Positions 1-8,193 are shown, numbered from the stretch's first letter. The stretch: DNA of 64,000 nt from UBA2330 sp049293015 (GCA_049293015.1 JBATSB010000010.1:5411-69410); one strand, 5' to 3'. The notes: generated by a model from the letters alone, not told the origin. Made by a program: numbers and translations.

Positions 1-1
1 A

Positions 2-382
2 ATTCCGTGTATTGAAAATGGATTCTTCCAGAGAGAAATTGCAGATGCTGCATATAAGTATCAGCTTGAGCTTGATAAAAAAGAAAAGATCGTAGTTGGT
101 ATAAATGATTTTGTAGAAGAAAATGAGAAGATCGATATTCCAATTCTTCAGATCTCAAAAGAAGTAGAAGAGAAACAGGTTAAGAGATTAAAAGAATTGA
201 AAGCTTCACGAAATCAGGAAGAGGTCGATAATGCTCTAAAGCATTTAAGAAAAGTAGCAGAGGACGGAACTAACCTTATGCCTGCTGTACTTGACTGCGC
301 AAGGAAATATGTAACGCTTGGTGAAATGTGTGCTGAGCTGAAAGAGGTATTCGGAGTTTATGAAGAACAGGCAGTTTTTTAA
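2..382 (+). CDS. Methylmalonyl-CoA mutase large subunit, C-terminal part (5' end outside window)
   Basis: The frame is open from the left edge and ends with TAA at 380-382, giving about 126 residues. The piece reads ENGFFQREIADAAYKYQ, then KEKIVVGINDFV, then a helical tail with NLMPAVLDCARKYVTLGE. This is the typical end of the catalytic (TIM-barrel) chain of acyl-CoA mutases of the methylmalonyl-CoA mutase type. In that family the enzyme interconverts methylmalonyl-CoA and succinyl-CoA with adenosylcobalamin. The chain stops straight after the catalytic domain, with no cobalamin-binding domain (no DxHxxG), so the B12 domain is presumably on a separate small subunit, as in the large/small subunit type. 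The family call is fairly sure. Whether the substrate is methylmalonyl- or another acyl-CoA (ethylmalonyl, isobutyryl) cannot be told from this part. Confidence 0.8.
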   Translation: MPCIENGFFQREIADAAYKYQLELDKKEKIVVGINDFVEENEKIDIPILQISKEVEEKQVKRLKELKASRNQEEVDNALKHLRKVAEDGTNLMPAVLDCARKYVTLGEMCAELKEVFGVYEEQAVF

Positions 383-420
383 TTCTATCTGAAAGAAAGC
401 TTTTACTGAAATTTACTTCA

Positions 421-605
421 AACCAAAAAGTGCTCGATTCCAAACTCTCAGACTGTCCGAAAACAAAAATTAAAGTTTGCTTACAAGGTTGCCTCCAAGT
501 CTCAAAGGCTCAAAGAAGCTTATTTTTAAAGTTTTTAAACTTTGAGTCTTTGAGTCTTAGAGGCAATTCCAATGTTTTCAGACCAGATGTCCGATATGTA
601 TTTAA
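421..605. repeat. Dispersed repeat with inverted GCCTC...CAAAG arms
   Basis: This covers most of the gap after the mutase gene. Arms at 491-515 (GCCTCCAAGTCTCAAAGGCT onwards) and 540-564 (ending TTAGAGGC) are inverted copies of each other. The left flank (TGCTCGATTCCAAACTCTCA, then GACTGTCCGAAA) recurs near 52700, and the arm sequence recurs near 18700, 52850, 59400 and 59795. An open frame of 62 codons here (430-618) is only repeat sequence and is not taken as a gene. Confidence 0.7.
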
Positions 606-616
606 TTTAAAATTTT

Positions 617-646
617 GAGCGGGATAATTCTCGCTCATTTTATTAT
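617..646 (+). terminator. Possible terminator hairpin after the mutase gene
   Basis: GAGCG (617-621) pairs with CGCTC (632-636), with a further G-C and A-T possible inside, and ATTTTATTATT follows. It lies where the mutase transcript should end. It also overlaps the region in which the next gene must start, so it could instead affect that start. Confidence 0.4.
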
Positions 647-762
647 TACTCAATTTTATTATAAGATCTATCAAAGATAAAAATTACATATACATTGTAT
701 CTGCCTGCCTGATTTCGATCATTATTTTTTTATCTTTTGAATTTTATTTCACTGATGGAAAA

Positions 763-2241
763 ATGGGTGTACCACTTGATGACACATGGATACATTTTCA
801 GTTTGCTGATAATTTTGCACACGGAAATTTTTTTGAATATAACGTCGGTGAGCCAACTGCTGGAACCACTTCTCCTTTATATGTGATAATTATGGGATTA
901 ACCAGTTTTGTCATTCCCAATTTCATTGTTAATTCTCTGATCCTTTCCGGATTATTCTATATTCTGACATGTATTTTTGTTTACAAAATTTCATTATTCC
1001 TTTTTCAAAGCAAATATTCTTCCTTAAAAGAAGGTACATATTCATTTATCACCCCTGAAAAACTTTCACTCTTAGCTTCGATGCTTACAGTTTTTGCAGG
1101 GCGATTTGCCTGGGCTTCTATGTCAGGCATGGAAACGACTTTGTTTACATTTTTCACATTGGCAGGTGTTTATTTCCATTTGAAGAATTTACGGAATAAT
1201 ATTCTTACATTACTACCTTCATTATTCTTTGCATTATCTGCAGTTCTTAGGCCGGAAGGTATGCTTTTATATTCAATTTGTGCTTTCGATATTACACTTA
1301 ACTTACTTAAAGATAGAGCATTTAAGCAATATTTCATAAAGTTCTTTACAGGTCTGATAATTTTTCTTTGCATTGTCCTTCCATACTTTATTTTTTCTTA
1401 CTACATAAGCGGTCATTTCTTTCCAAATACATTCCGCGGGCAGGGAGGTGGATTTATTTTTGTTCCAAATTTCACTTATTTGCGAATTGTTTCTATTTTC
1501 TTTTTAAGAGATAATTTTGTTGCAGCTACTTTATTCTTTATATTCATATTCTATTATTTCGGAAATCTTAAAAATTACTTAAAAGATATGAAATATATTA
1601 ATTTGATTGCACTATGGACAATATTTCTCCCGCTCATTTCATCTGTACTGATCCCAAACTGGCGTCATCACGTTAGATACACCATGCCTCTTATTCCATT
1701 TATTAATATTATAGCCGTTTATTATCTTATTATTTTATTGAATAAAAATTTTCTTCATAAATTGAAAAACATTTTTTATTCAAAAAAATATGTACCTGCA
1801 TTGATAGTATTGTTTTCATTTTTCTATTATTTCATTTATGCTGCCGCCTTAGGAAAAAATGTTGATAATATAAATTCACAGCAGGTTAAGATCGCTGAAT
1901 GGGTAAAAAACAATGTCGGAAGAGATGAGACTATTGCGATTAACGATATTGGAGCGATTACATTTATCAGCAAAAACAGGATAATCGATATGGCAGGACT
2001 TGTTACACCTGAGATTCTGCAATACAGAAATTATACATGGGATGATAACCTGGACTCACTGAATTATCTATTAAAAAAAAATGATGTTAGCTATATTGTC
2101 ATTTATGATCACTGGTTCAAAGAATATCTGCAGAAATATGGTAACCAATTTACCTTTATAACCAGCGCTGTGCTTGAAGAAAACACAATCTGCGGCGGTA
2201 TAGAAATGAAAGTATACAAAACTAATTTCAGTATAAAATAA
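763..2241 (+). CDS. GT-C superfamily membrane glycosyltransferase (GT39/AftB-like)
   Basis: A polytopic membrane protein of at least 492 residues. Near the N-terminus the first extracytoplasmic loop reads LDDTWIHFQFADN, then EPTAGTTSPL. This Asp-Asp and small-residue pattern is typical of lipid-phosphosugar-dependent GT-C enzymes and closest in style to AftB-like arabinofuranosyltransferases. About ten hydrophobic segments follow, then a soluble tail (about residues 365-492: INDIGAITFISKNR). The first ATG is at 763, but the frame is open back to 628 and encodes a plausible first membrane helix (YIYIVSACLISIIIFLSF) just before the DD loop. The real start is therefore probably upstream, at a rare codon (ATT 637 or 658, ATA 661), since no ATG, GTG or TTG is in frame there. 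It stands 2 bp before the UbiA family gene, so both probably act on one polyprenyl-linked sugar. Donor and acceptor are unknown. Confidence 0.75.
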   Translation: MGVPLDDTWIHFQFADNFAHGNFFEYNVGEPTAGTTSPLYVIIMGLTSFVIPNFIVNSLILSGLFYILTCIFVYKISLFLFQSKYSSLKEGTYSFITPEKLSLLASMLTVFAGRFAWASMSGMETTLFTFFTLAGVYFHLKNLRNNILTLLPSLFFALSAVLRPEGMLLYSICAFDITLNLLKDRAFKQYFIKFFTGLIIFLCIVLPYFIFSYYISGHFFPNTFRGQGGGFIFVPNFTYLRIVSIFFLRDNFVAATLFFIFIFYYFGNLKNYLKDMKYINLIALWTIFLPLISSVLIPNWRHHVRYTMPLIPFINIIAVYYLIILLNKNFLHKLKNIFYSKKYVPALIVLFSFFYYFIYAAALGKNVDNINSQQVKIAEWVKNNVGRDETIAINDIGAITFISKNRIIDMAGLVTPEILQYRNYTWDDNLDSLNYLLKKNDVSYIVIYDHWFKEYLQKYGNQFTFITSAVLEENTICGGIEMKVYKTNFSIK

Positions 2242-2243
2242 AT

Positions 2244-3131
2244 TTGAAAATAATAAAACTTATAGAATTAATCAGACCAAAGCAATGGATCAAAAATCTA
2301 TTTGTCTTTGCTCCTATATTATTTGCAGGTAAACTGATGGATCTGCCAATGCTGCTTACAAACATCATTGCTTTTTTTGCTTTCTGCGGTATCTCAAGCA
2401 GTATTTATGTTTTAAATGACATTGCCGATGTAGAATCTGACAGAGTGCATAAGAAAAAAAGATTCCGACCTCTTGCATCAGGTGACGTTACAATTCCTCA
2501 GGCAAAAATAATGTTTGTAATATTGTTAGTGATTACCATTCTTCTAAGTAGTTTGCTGCCTCCCCTTTTCATTGTTGCCATTACACTTTACTTCATTAAC
2601 AATCTTCTTTACACTTTTAAAATAAAGAACATTGTACTTCTTGATGTATTTTCAATATCTGCAGGTTTTATTCTCAGAGTAGTAGCCGGTGCTTTTGCAA
2701 TTGATGTCAGCGTTTCAAGCTGGATGATCATTACTACAATTTTCATTTCTCTCTTTCTTGGAATCTCTAAAAGAAGGGCAGAACTCTCCGGTCCCAATCA
2801 GGAAAATCTCGAAAAGCAAAGAAAAGTATTAAGTGACTATGACGTTGTATTTGTAGATCAGATGAATACAATTGCTGCTACAGGTACTATCATCTCTTAT
2901 GCTCTCTATACAGTTTCCGAAAAAGCAATTCAGGCTTTTCATTCTGAGATGCTCATATATACTACTCCATTTGTGATATATGGAATTTTTAGATATCTAT
3001 TCCTTCTTCATAAAAAGAATCTTGGAGAAAGTCCTACTCAGATAGTGACAAGAGATATTCCGATTATTATAAATTCCCTAATCTGGCTGCTCTCATGCGC
3101 TTTGATCATTTACAAAGGGAAATTTTTATAA
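2244..3131 (+). CDS. UbiA family prenyltransferase, decaprenyl-phosphate phosphoribosyltransferase-like
   Basis: A 295-aa integral membrane protein with about nine helices. It opens with LIRPKQWIKNLFVFAPILF and has the first Asp-rich motif NDIADVESDRVH followed by RFRPLASG. These are hallmarks of the UbiA subgroup that moves 5-phosphoribose from PRPP onto polyprenyl phosphate (the DPPR synthase reaction, first step to polyprenyl-phosphoarabinose). The second UbiA motif region is YDVVFVDQMN. It starts with TTG two bases after the stop of the GT-C gene, so the two are almost certainly co-transcribed. The pairing suggests making and using a lipid-linked pentose for a surface glycan. The partner epimerase (DprE1/DprE2) and phosphatase genes are not in the window. 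The family is sure; the exact reaction is likely but unproven. Confidence 0.8.
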   Translation: MKIIKLIELIRPKQWIKNLFVFAPILFAGKLMDLPMLLTNIIAFFAFCGISSSIYVLNDIADVESDRVHKKKRFRPLASGDVTIPQAKIMFVILLVITILLSSLLPPLFIVAITLYFINNLLYTFKIKNIVLLDVFSISAGFILRVVAGAFAIDVSVSSWMIITTIFISLFLGISKRRAELSGPNQENLEKQRKVLSDYDVVFVDQMNTIAATGTIISYALYTVSEKAIQAFHSEMLIYTTPFVIYGIFRYLFLLHKKNLGESPTQIVTRDIPIIINSLIWLLSCALIIYKGKFL

Positions 3132-3135
3132 TTGA

Positions 3136-4074
3136 TTGAAACAGAACTCCGACATTTCAAATCCTGAAAAGAATTTATTTACTGTTTACAAAGCTGAACT
3201 TTTTCTACTGTTCGTTACTTTGTCATGGGGTCTGTCATTTCCGTTAATAAAATTAACGTTAGAATATGTCTCGCCTGTGTTATTTAACTTTATCCGGTTC
3301 GCTTTAACTCTGATTCTTTTTATAATCATTTTTTATAAAAAGATAAGACATATTAAATTTGGTGATCTAAGATATGGAATAATACTCGGCGTATTTATGA
3401 TACTGGGTTTTGTCTTTCAGACAATTGGTCTGCAATATACTACAGCTTCCAAATCAGCTTTTATTACAGGTACAAATCTTATCTTCATTCCATTCATTCA
3501 ATTTATTATTTTAAAATCTAAGCCAAAATATTTTAATCTCATTAGTGCTCTGATCGTACTGACCGGGCTATTTATTCTTTCCGAATCATTTGAGATTGTT
3601 CCGAATGTTGGTGATATTCTTACTATAATCTGTGCTTTTTTCTTTGCTGTTCATATCGTATTGCTGGATAAATATTCAGCAAAGTCCGATGTGAATTTTT
3701 TAATTTTCGGACAATTTCTGATCTCAACGGTTATATGTCTGGTCTTTGCTTTCTTTTATGAACACCTGATTCTTGATGAAACTAAATTTTCGGTCACACC
3801 AATTTTATTAATAACACTTTTTTTCACAGTGGTATTTTCTACTTTGATAGGTATTGTTTTTATGACAAAGTTTCAGCGACTCACTACACCACTCAAAGCC
3901 GGTATTATTTACAACATGGAATCAATATTTGCTTTGATCTTTGCTTACTTTATTTTAAATGAAATTATGAATTCAAATCAAATTATAGGTGCAATAATAA
4001 TGTTGATCGGATTAATTTTTTCAGAGATATTCGGAATTATAAACTTTAAAAATTTAATTGGAAAAAAGAATTAA
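3136..4074 (+). CDS. EamA/DMT family transporter
   Basis: A 312-aa protein with ten hydrophobic segments in two repeated EamA halves (about residues 18-150 and 160-300). The first half shows the usual LSWGLSFPLIKLTL start and the second has FSTLIGIVFMTKFQRLTTPL and ESIFALIFAYFILNE. Members export or import small metabolites across the inner membrane; the substrate cannot be predicted. It starts with TTG, 4 bp after the UbiA family gene, and its last 17 bp overlap the acylphosphatase start, so it lies inside the same operon. Confidence 0.85.
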   Translation: MKQNSDISNPEKNLFTVYKAELFLLFVTLSWGLSFPLIKLTLEYVSPVLFNFIRFALTLILFIIIFYKKIRHIKFGDLRYGIILGVFMILGFVFQTIGLQYTTASKSAFITGTNLIFIPFIQFIILKSKPKYFNLISALIVLTGLFILSESFEIVPNVGDILTIICAFFFAVHIVLLDKYSAKSDVNFLIFGQFLISTVICLVFAFFYEHLILDETKFSVTPILLITLFFTVVFSTLIGIVFMTKFQRLTTPLKAGIIYNMESIFALIFAYFILNEIMNSNQIIGAIIMLIGLIFSEIFGIINFKNLIGKKN

Positions 4075-4336
4075 AATTACTGTAAGAGGTTTTGTACAGG
4101 GAGTTGGTTTCAGATTTTTTACTCAGAGAATGGCAAACGAATTTGAAATCAAAGGCTTTGTAAAAAATATGTATAACGGAGATGTCGAAGCTGAAGCACA
4201 GGCAACACCAGATCATTTAAATGACTTTGTCTCAGAGTTAAAGATCGGTCCTCGAGGCTCTAAGATCACATCTGTTTTTGTAGATGAAATTCCTATGTCA
4301 GATGAAGTTCAGGAAGAAGATTTTATTATTTTATAA
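4058..4336 (+). CDS. acyP: Acylphosphatase
   Basis: A 92-aa protein covering the whole family length. The signature GFVQGVGFRFF contains the substrate-binding Arg (R19), and the catalytic Asn is N37 in GFVKNMYNG. It hydrolyses acyl phosphates such as acetyl phosphate and carbamoyl phosphate in the cytoplasm. The start is TTG at 4058, inside the last codons of the transporter gene (17-bp overlap), which points to translational coupling. It is the last gene of the 0.6-4.3 kb operon. Confidence 0.9.
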   Translation: MEKRIKITVRGFVQGVGFRFFTQRMANEFEIKGFVKNMYNGDVEAEAQATPDHLNDFVSELKIGPRGSKITSVFVDEIPMSDEVQEEDFIIL

Positions 4337-4887
4337 TCTCCTGTTTTACTCATCTGGACTCACAATTTTTTTAAGAAAAAATATTTTATTAAAGTTAGAA
4401 GTAATTTTTTAAAAAAATCCCGCCTGTAATACATTGCCGTTAAGAATTCTTGAGAAATTGAAAAAATAAAATATTCTTGTCTGAGAAATTTGCGAAGCAA
4501 ATTTTGAGTTGGATATTTTATTCCCCGCTCGTTCCCAAACTCCTGTTTGGGAACGCACTTGAATTTGAAACTCCGTTTCAAAAACATCTCCGGTAATTTA
4601 TCACCAGCGAATATTTTTTTGTTTCTTTGGAGCTTGCCTCAGAAGGATCGTTCAAAAGAATGTTAGCAGGAAATTTGAATACTGAATTTAAAAATCAAAC
4701 TTTTTTTGATCTGATACACTATAATTTAGAACTATATCCAAACCATATGTGTTGTGAAACCCATGCAACAAAACAAATCACGTCAAATTTGCAATTGACA
4801 ATAAACATTTAAACTAATATTATTGTGAAACTTAAAATGAACCTATGACGAGACAATTGTTACTTATTCTTTAACAAATTAAGAAAA
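4337..4887. other. Gene-free stretch with composite palindrome; no credible gene
   Basis: It holds the composite palindromic repeat at 4530-4582 and AT-rich sequence. A 61-codon frame at 4627-4812 has no start signal, no hydrophobic or conserved pattern and partly follows the repeat, so it is not called. The promoter of the PorV/PorQ gene must lie in the last 100 bases, but no clear box could be assigned. Confidence 0.5.
4530..4582. repeat. Composite palindrome CGTTCCCAAACTCC / GAAACTCCGTTTC
   Basis: Two hairpins side by side. CGTTCCCAAAC (4530-4540) pairs with GTTTGGGAACG (4545-4555), and TGAAACTCCGTTTCA lies at 4566-4580. Related copies occur at 44517-44542 (first hairpin, with a degenerate second) and 54746-54797 (both hairpins). 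Confidence 0.8.
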
Positions 4888-5838
4888 ATGCTGAATACCA
4901 GATCACTAATCGTAACATTAGTTTTACTTTTCTTTTTTGCCGGAAATACTTACTCTCAAAATAATACTTATGATTTTCTTAGATTAAATGTAGGAGCACG
5001 TGCTTCTGCACTTGGGGGAAGTTTTGTCACAAATACCAATGATGTAAATGGTTTGTTCTATAATCCTGCATCTCTTTCGACAATTACGACTTCGCAGGCT
5101 TCCATAGGTTTTTATAAATATTTACTGGATATTAATTCCGGTAATCTTGCCTATGGACAGAAATTCAAAGACAAGGGTTATTTCGGAGGTACTGTAAAGT
5201 ATTTTAATTATGGCAGCTTTACTAAAAAAGACATTTCAGCAAATGATCTCGGGACTTTTAATGCAAATGACCTGGCGATTTCTTTGGGATACTCCAATGC
5301 TTTTCAGGAAAATTTTTATTACGGTGCTAACCTGAAGTTTATATATTCACAAATCGATGAATTCAATTCAACTGCAATAGCTGTAGATTTGGGTATGCTC
5401 TATATAATTCCTTCCACTATGTGGAATTTTGGTATTAGCTTATTAAATGCCGGTACACAAATGAGTCAGTATGACAATACAAAAGAAGATCTTCCTCTCG
5501 ATCTGAGAGTCGGTGTAAGTAAAAGACTCGAGCATCTGCCGGTAAGGATCAATTTTGAATTCAGTGATCTAACTCAGAGTGGTGAATCTTTTTGGGAAAA
5601 TTTTAAGAACTTATCTGTCGGCGGTGAATTTGATTTTAGCGAGAACGTAAAATTCCGTATCGGATATGACAATGCTCAGAGACAGGATCTTAAGACAGGA
5701 AGTTCGATCGGTATAGCAGGATTTTCTACAGGAATTGGATTTAATTTCCTTGAGAATTATTCTTTTGATTATGCTTTTAGTTCGATGGGAAATGTCGGAA
5801 CGAATAACAGGATAGATGTGGGATTTAAATTGAAATAA
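4888..5838 (+). CDS. PorV/PorQ family outer-membrane protein of the type IX secretion system
   Basis: A 316-aa protein with a Sec signal peptide (hydrophobic stretch residues 5-20, cleavage near TYSQ). Right after it comes TYDFLRLNVGARASALGG, then DVNGLFYNPASLS. This is the family signature of PorV/PorQ proteins, FadL-like 14-stranded barrels of the T9SS. The rest is beta-strand-rich and ends in IDVGFKLK. Length and N-terminal motif are closer to PorQ than PorV. PorV shuttles cargo and PorQ helps attach it at the cell surface. Four proteins in this window carry T9SS sorting domains and are plausible cargo. A strong terminator follows 17 bp after the stop, so the gene is probably transcribed alone. 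The family is confident; PorQ versus a PorV paralogue is not settled. Confidence 0.8.
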   Translation: MLNTRSLIVTLVLLFFFAGNTYSQNNTYDFLRLNVGARASALGGSFVTNTNDVNGLFYNPASLSTITTSQASIGFYKYLLDINSGNLAYGQKFKDKGYFGGTVKYFNYGSFTKKDISANDLGTFNANDLAISLGYSNAFQENFYYGANLKFIYSQIDEFNSTAIAVDLGMLYIIPSTMWNFGISLLNAGTQMSQYDNTKEDLPLDLRVGVSKRLEHLPVRINFEFSDLTQSGESFWENFKNLSVGGEFDFSENVKFRIGYDNAQRQDLKTGSSIGIAGFSTGIGFNFLENYSFDYAFSSMGNVGTNNRIDVGFKLK

Positions 5839-5854
5839 AATTTAATATATAAAT

Positions 5855-5892
5855 TAAAAAAGCCGATCAATAATATTGTCCGGCTTTTTTTT
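5855..5892 (+). terminator. Intrinsic terminator of the PorV/PorQ gene
   Basis: AAAAAAGCCG pairs with CGGCTTTTTT around ATCAATAATATTGTC, followed by more T. Almost the same hairpin is used at 13097, 14671 and 17755. Confidence 0.9.
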
Positions 5893-5923
5893 ATGTCAAT
5901 TTTTGATTTTTAGTAAATTCGCC

Positions 5924-6003
5924 GTTGTTGGTGATTCAAAAAGTTTTGAAGCAGATTTTGAATTTGAAGTGTAATTCAAAAAAACTTTTTGGTCACCAAC
6001 AAC
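5924..6003. repeat. Hairpin element, copy 1 (80 nt)
   Basis: The outer stem GTTGTTGGTGA (5924-5934) pairs with TCACCAACAAC (5993-6003). The inner stem CAAAAAGTTTT (5937-5947) pairs with AAAACTTTTTG (5981-5991). A related element with a different but equally paired outer stem lies at 14569-14657. It lies in the 420-base gap between the PorV/PorQ gene and the 505-aa gene; no gene is visible in that gap. Confidence 0.75.
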
Positions 6004-6114
6004 CTGAGATGATGAGCACGATAGACTAAGTAAAATTATTTTTTTCATACTATAATTCAAGTTGAATTTTAAATGAGATTAGAGTTTCTTGTCAGCAGGT
6101 TTTGTTGTTGTTGG

Positions 6115-6194
6115 TCAAAAAGTTTAAGCGAGAAGAGTAGTAAATTCAAGTAGAGCATATTAACTTTTTGAAACTCCGACAATGGCTCGAAATA
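6115..6194. repeat. Hairpin plus TTTTGAAACTCCGACAATGG repeat
   Basis: TCAAAAAGTT (6115-6124) pairs with AACTTTTTGA (6162-6171). The right arm continues into TTTTGAAACTCCGACAATGG, which recurs with few changes at 10492-10518 (TTTTGAAACACCGACAACGG). This is the second structured piece in the gap before the 505-aa gene. Confidence 0.55.
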
Positions 6195-6258
6195 TATGAA
6201 GGGTCGAGTTAGATTCAAAGAGTTGTCATTGTGAGTGAGATTTTGAAGGATTGAAAAT

Positions 6259-7776
6259 TTATGCTGATTTTCTTATTGCAATTATTTTTTCCAACTTATT
6301 CATCAGCCACCTTTTGTAAAAGAATTCCTTATCATTGATTATTTTATCAAACAGGTTGGCTAAATCATAAAGATGATTGTTTTCGATTAGCAAAAATATT
6401 TGATTCAATCTTTTAAGGAATATTAACTTCATTTCTTTTTTCTCTTCTGATATAATCTTGTTCCTTCTAACATATAAATCATAACTTTTAATAATCTTTC
6501 CTGCTTCAAAATAATTACGATTCTCAAAATGTATTAATAGCTGGAGTTCGATGACATATTGCTTTAACTGATTATATGCAATTAAAGATTTGTTATAATG
6601 TGCCTGGAATTCATCCATTAATGATTGAGACTGCTTAATATTACCCTTAAAAAATTCCAGATAAGATTCAGAAAATATTTTCAGAATTTTTCGATATTCT
6701 TCTTTAAGACTAGAATTATACTTTTCAATAAAATCCGATGCCCATTCAATTTTTTCAATTTTTACTGAATGCATTAAAATACTTATATAAAGATCCGGAG
6801 AAAGATATTTATTTGTAGAGTTAATGTACAGCTTATTTCTCAGAATAAAATTATTGATCCTGAAAAGTTCATTATCAAAAAATAAAATATCATTATCCTT
6901 TTTTAACTTTAGTATTATGAATGACATTTGTTTATGAAGATGATGAGATAGCTCATCATGTGTCATTTCTAATGAATGTCTTGAGAGTAATTTTAAATAA
7001 TGTTGAAAGTTCTTTACCGATATTTTTACTTCTAAAAGATCGAGATATGAATTCAGCAAATATTTATATAACAACAAATAATCATCTTTTGAGCCTTTAT
7101 CCGAAAAGGAATCAGCAAGAAAAAGAATAATATCATACACTGGTTTTCTCTTAATCTCAATATTATAATTTGAGTATAATGTGAAAAGATTTGTAAAATG
7201 AGTGATCATTCGGAAATAGTAATTTGAAAATTCGATGTGCATTAATTTATTTATTTCCGTGTCAATCTTTTCCAATGATCTTTTGGTTTTTATTTTCTTA
7301 CATGAAATTAGGTAATTAATTTTTTGTATTTGAATTTCCGACTCATCATGCAGATATTCCGGATCAAATTTTTTATTACTCGCGGTATGATTATTTATGC
7401 AGCCATAACTTAATTCATCCAATCCTCTTTCAGCAAGAGCTGAAATCAACATACAGCCATTGTTTCTTCTCTGAAAATATTTTAATTCAACAAACTTTTC
7501 CAATAGAAGATTTAAGTCCGATAAAATGCTTCGGATAGTATTATCGTTAAAAACTTTTTCTCCGTAGAGTGCAGAATAAATATTTTTCTTGGTAAAATCT
7601 TTGTCATTAAAGTCCGGACAATACTTTACTATCTCCGTGAAAAGCTCTAAGAGTTTTTTATTTTGATTATGATAAGGCGAACATATAAACAAAGAAAATT
7701 CCTTCAGCTCTACTTTAGTTAGGGTTTGAATAATTTTTATTGTAGGATAATTTGTCAGTCTCATATCAAAATACAA
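6259..7776 (-). CDS. Helical repeat-like cytoplasmic protein of unknown function (505 aa)
   Basis: No signal peptide or membrane segment is seen. The N-terminal 90 residues (LTKVELKEFSLFICSPYHN, ... YCPDF, ... YSALYGEKVFNDNTIRSILS) match in style a family of uncharacterised proteins about 500 aa long that is common in Bacteroidota and Ignavibacteriota. There the start typically reads like 'L.kkEFkkf..fl.SPyfN...k...Lf..lkk..PdF....l.ke.if..lfp...yn...ir...sdl'. The rest is strongly helical and rich in Leu, Ile, Lys and Asn, like TPR-type solenoids. It is divergent from the surface-protein cassettes that start at 7931, with only a 154-bp gap holding both promoters. A link to their control is possible, but no DNA-binding motif is recognisable. 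Confidence 0.65.
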   Translation of the reverse strand: MYFDMRLTNYPTIKIIQTLTKVELKEFSLFICSPYHNQNKKLLELFTEIVKYCPDFNDKDFTKKNIYSALYGEKVFNDNTIRSILSDLNLLLEKFVELKYFQRRNNGCMLISALAERGLDELSYGCINNHTASNKKFDPEYLHDESEIQIQKINYLISCKKIKTKRSLEKIDTEINKLMHIEFSNYYFRMITHFTNLFTLYSNYNIEIKRKPVYDIILFLADSFSDKGSKDDYLLLYKYLLNSYLDLLEVKISVKNFQHYLKLLSRHSLEMTHDELSHHLHKQMSFIILKLKKDNDILFFDNELFRINNFILRNKLYINSTNKYLSPDLYISILMHSVKIEKIEWASDFIEKYNSSLKEEYRKILKIFSESYLEFFKGNIKQSQSLMDEFQAHYNKSLIAYNQLKQYVIELQLLIHFENRNYFEAGKIIKSYDLYVRRNKIISEEKKEMKLIFLKRLNQIFLLIENNHLYDLANLFDKIINDKEFFYKRWLMNKLEKIIAIRKSA

Positions 7777-7930
7777 ATATTGTTTATAATATAGTTGAAA
7801 TTAATAAAAAAATTTAATAAAAATAAACCAAATTATAATTACCTTCAAAATTTTTCATATCAGTTTTTCAATTCTGTAGTTTACAACTCTCATCCATTCT
7901 CATGAAATTAGTAGTAAAAGAAAATCAGTT

Positions 7931-8125
7931 ATGAAAAAAATATTACTACTAACATTAATAATTCTGTTTACTTGCGTCCAAAACATTTCATCTGAAAATA
8001 TTCTTTCACGGATAACTTATGACGAATGCACTTATGAAGAAATTATCTGCGATGAAAGCGGATGCACGAAATACATTTATTACTGTGACGGACGGCTTAA
8101 ACAAGTAATCCCGGATTGGGATTAA
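7931..8125 (+). CDS. Small exported cysteine-containing protein (64 aa)
   Basis: The 64 residues begin with a clear Sec signal (MKKILLLTLIILFTCVQN, cleavage near SS/EN). The mature part is about 42 residues, acidic and aromatic, with four cysteines in a CTYEEIIC ... C ... YYC arrangement that could form two disulfides. I do not recognise the family. Start ATG at 7931; the upstream sequence is AAAGAAAATCAGTT, a weak ribosome site. It lies just before the first leader micro-ORF (48 bp) and may be part of the same transcript. The signal peptide and cysteine pairs argue that it is real despite its size. Confidence 0.6.
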   Translation: MKKILLLTLIILFTCVQNISSENILSRITYDECTYEEIICDESGCTKYIYYCDGRLKQVIPDWD

Positions 8126-8172
8126 CCGGAAATATAGCTCCAAAAAAATTTAATATATCAAGAAAGGAGTAA

Positions 8173-8193
8173 ATGATGATAAGACCACCGTAA
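8173..8193 (+). promoter_or_regulatory. Leader micro-ORF MMIRPP, cassette A
   Basis: A strong Shine-Dalgarno AAGGAG (8164-8169) is followed by ATG ATG ATA AGA CCA CCG TAA. From the SD it is 3 nt to the first ATG and 6 nt to the second, so MIRPP or MMIRPP would be made. The same peptide is encoded at 10692-10712 in front of the paralogous cassette; the two base differences inside the frame are both silent (ATA/ATC, CCG/CCA). Pro-Pro before a stop codon is known to slow termination. It sits 70 nt upstream of the small exported gene. A translated leader with a regulatory role is inferred. Confidence 0.6.

Noticed and set aside
430..618. 62-codon open frame after the mutase gene
   Set aside because: It runs through the inverted dispersed repeat and has no ribosome site; its composition follows the repeat.
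4627..4812. 61-codon open frame
   Set aside because: No start context, no pattern of a known or exported protein, and it lies in repeat-rich spacer.
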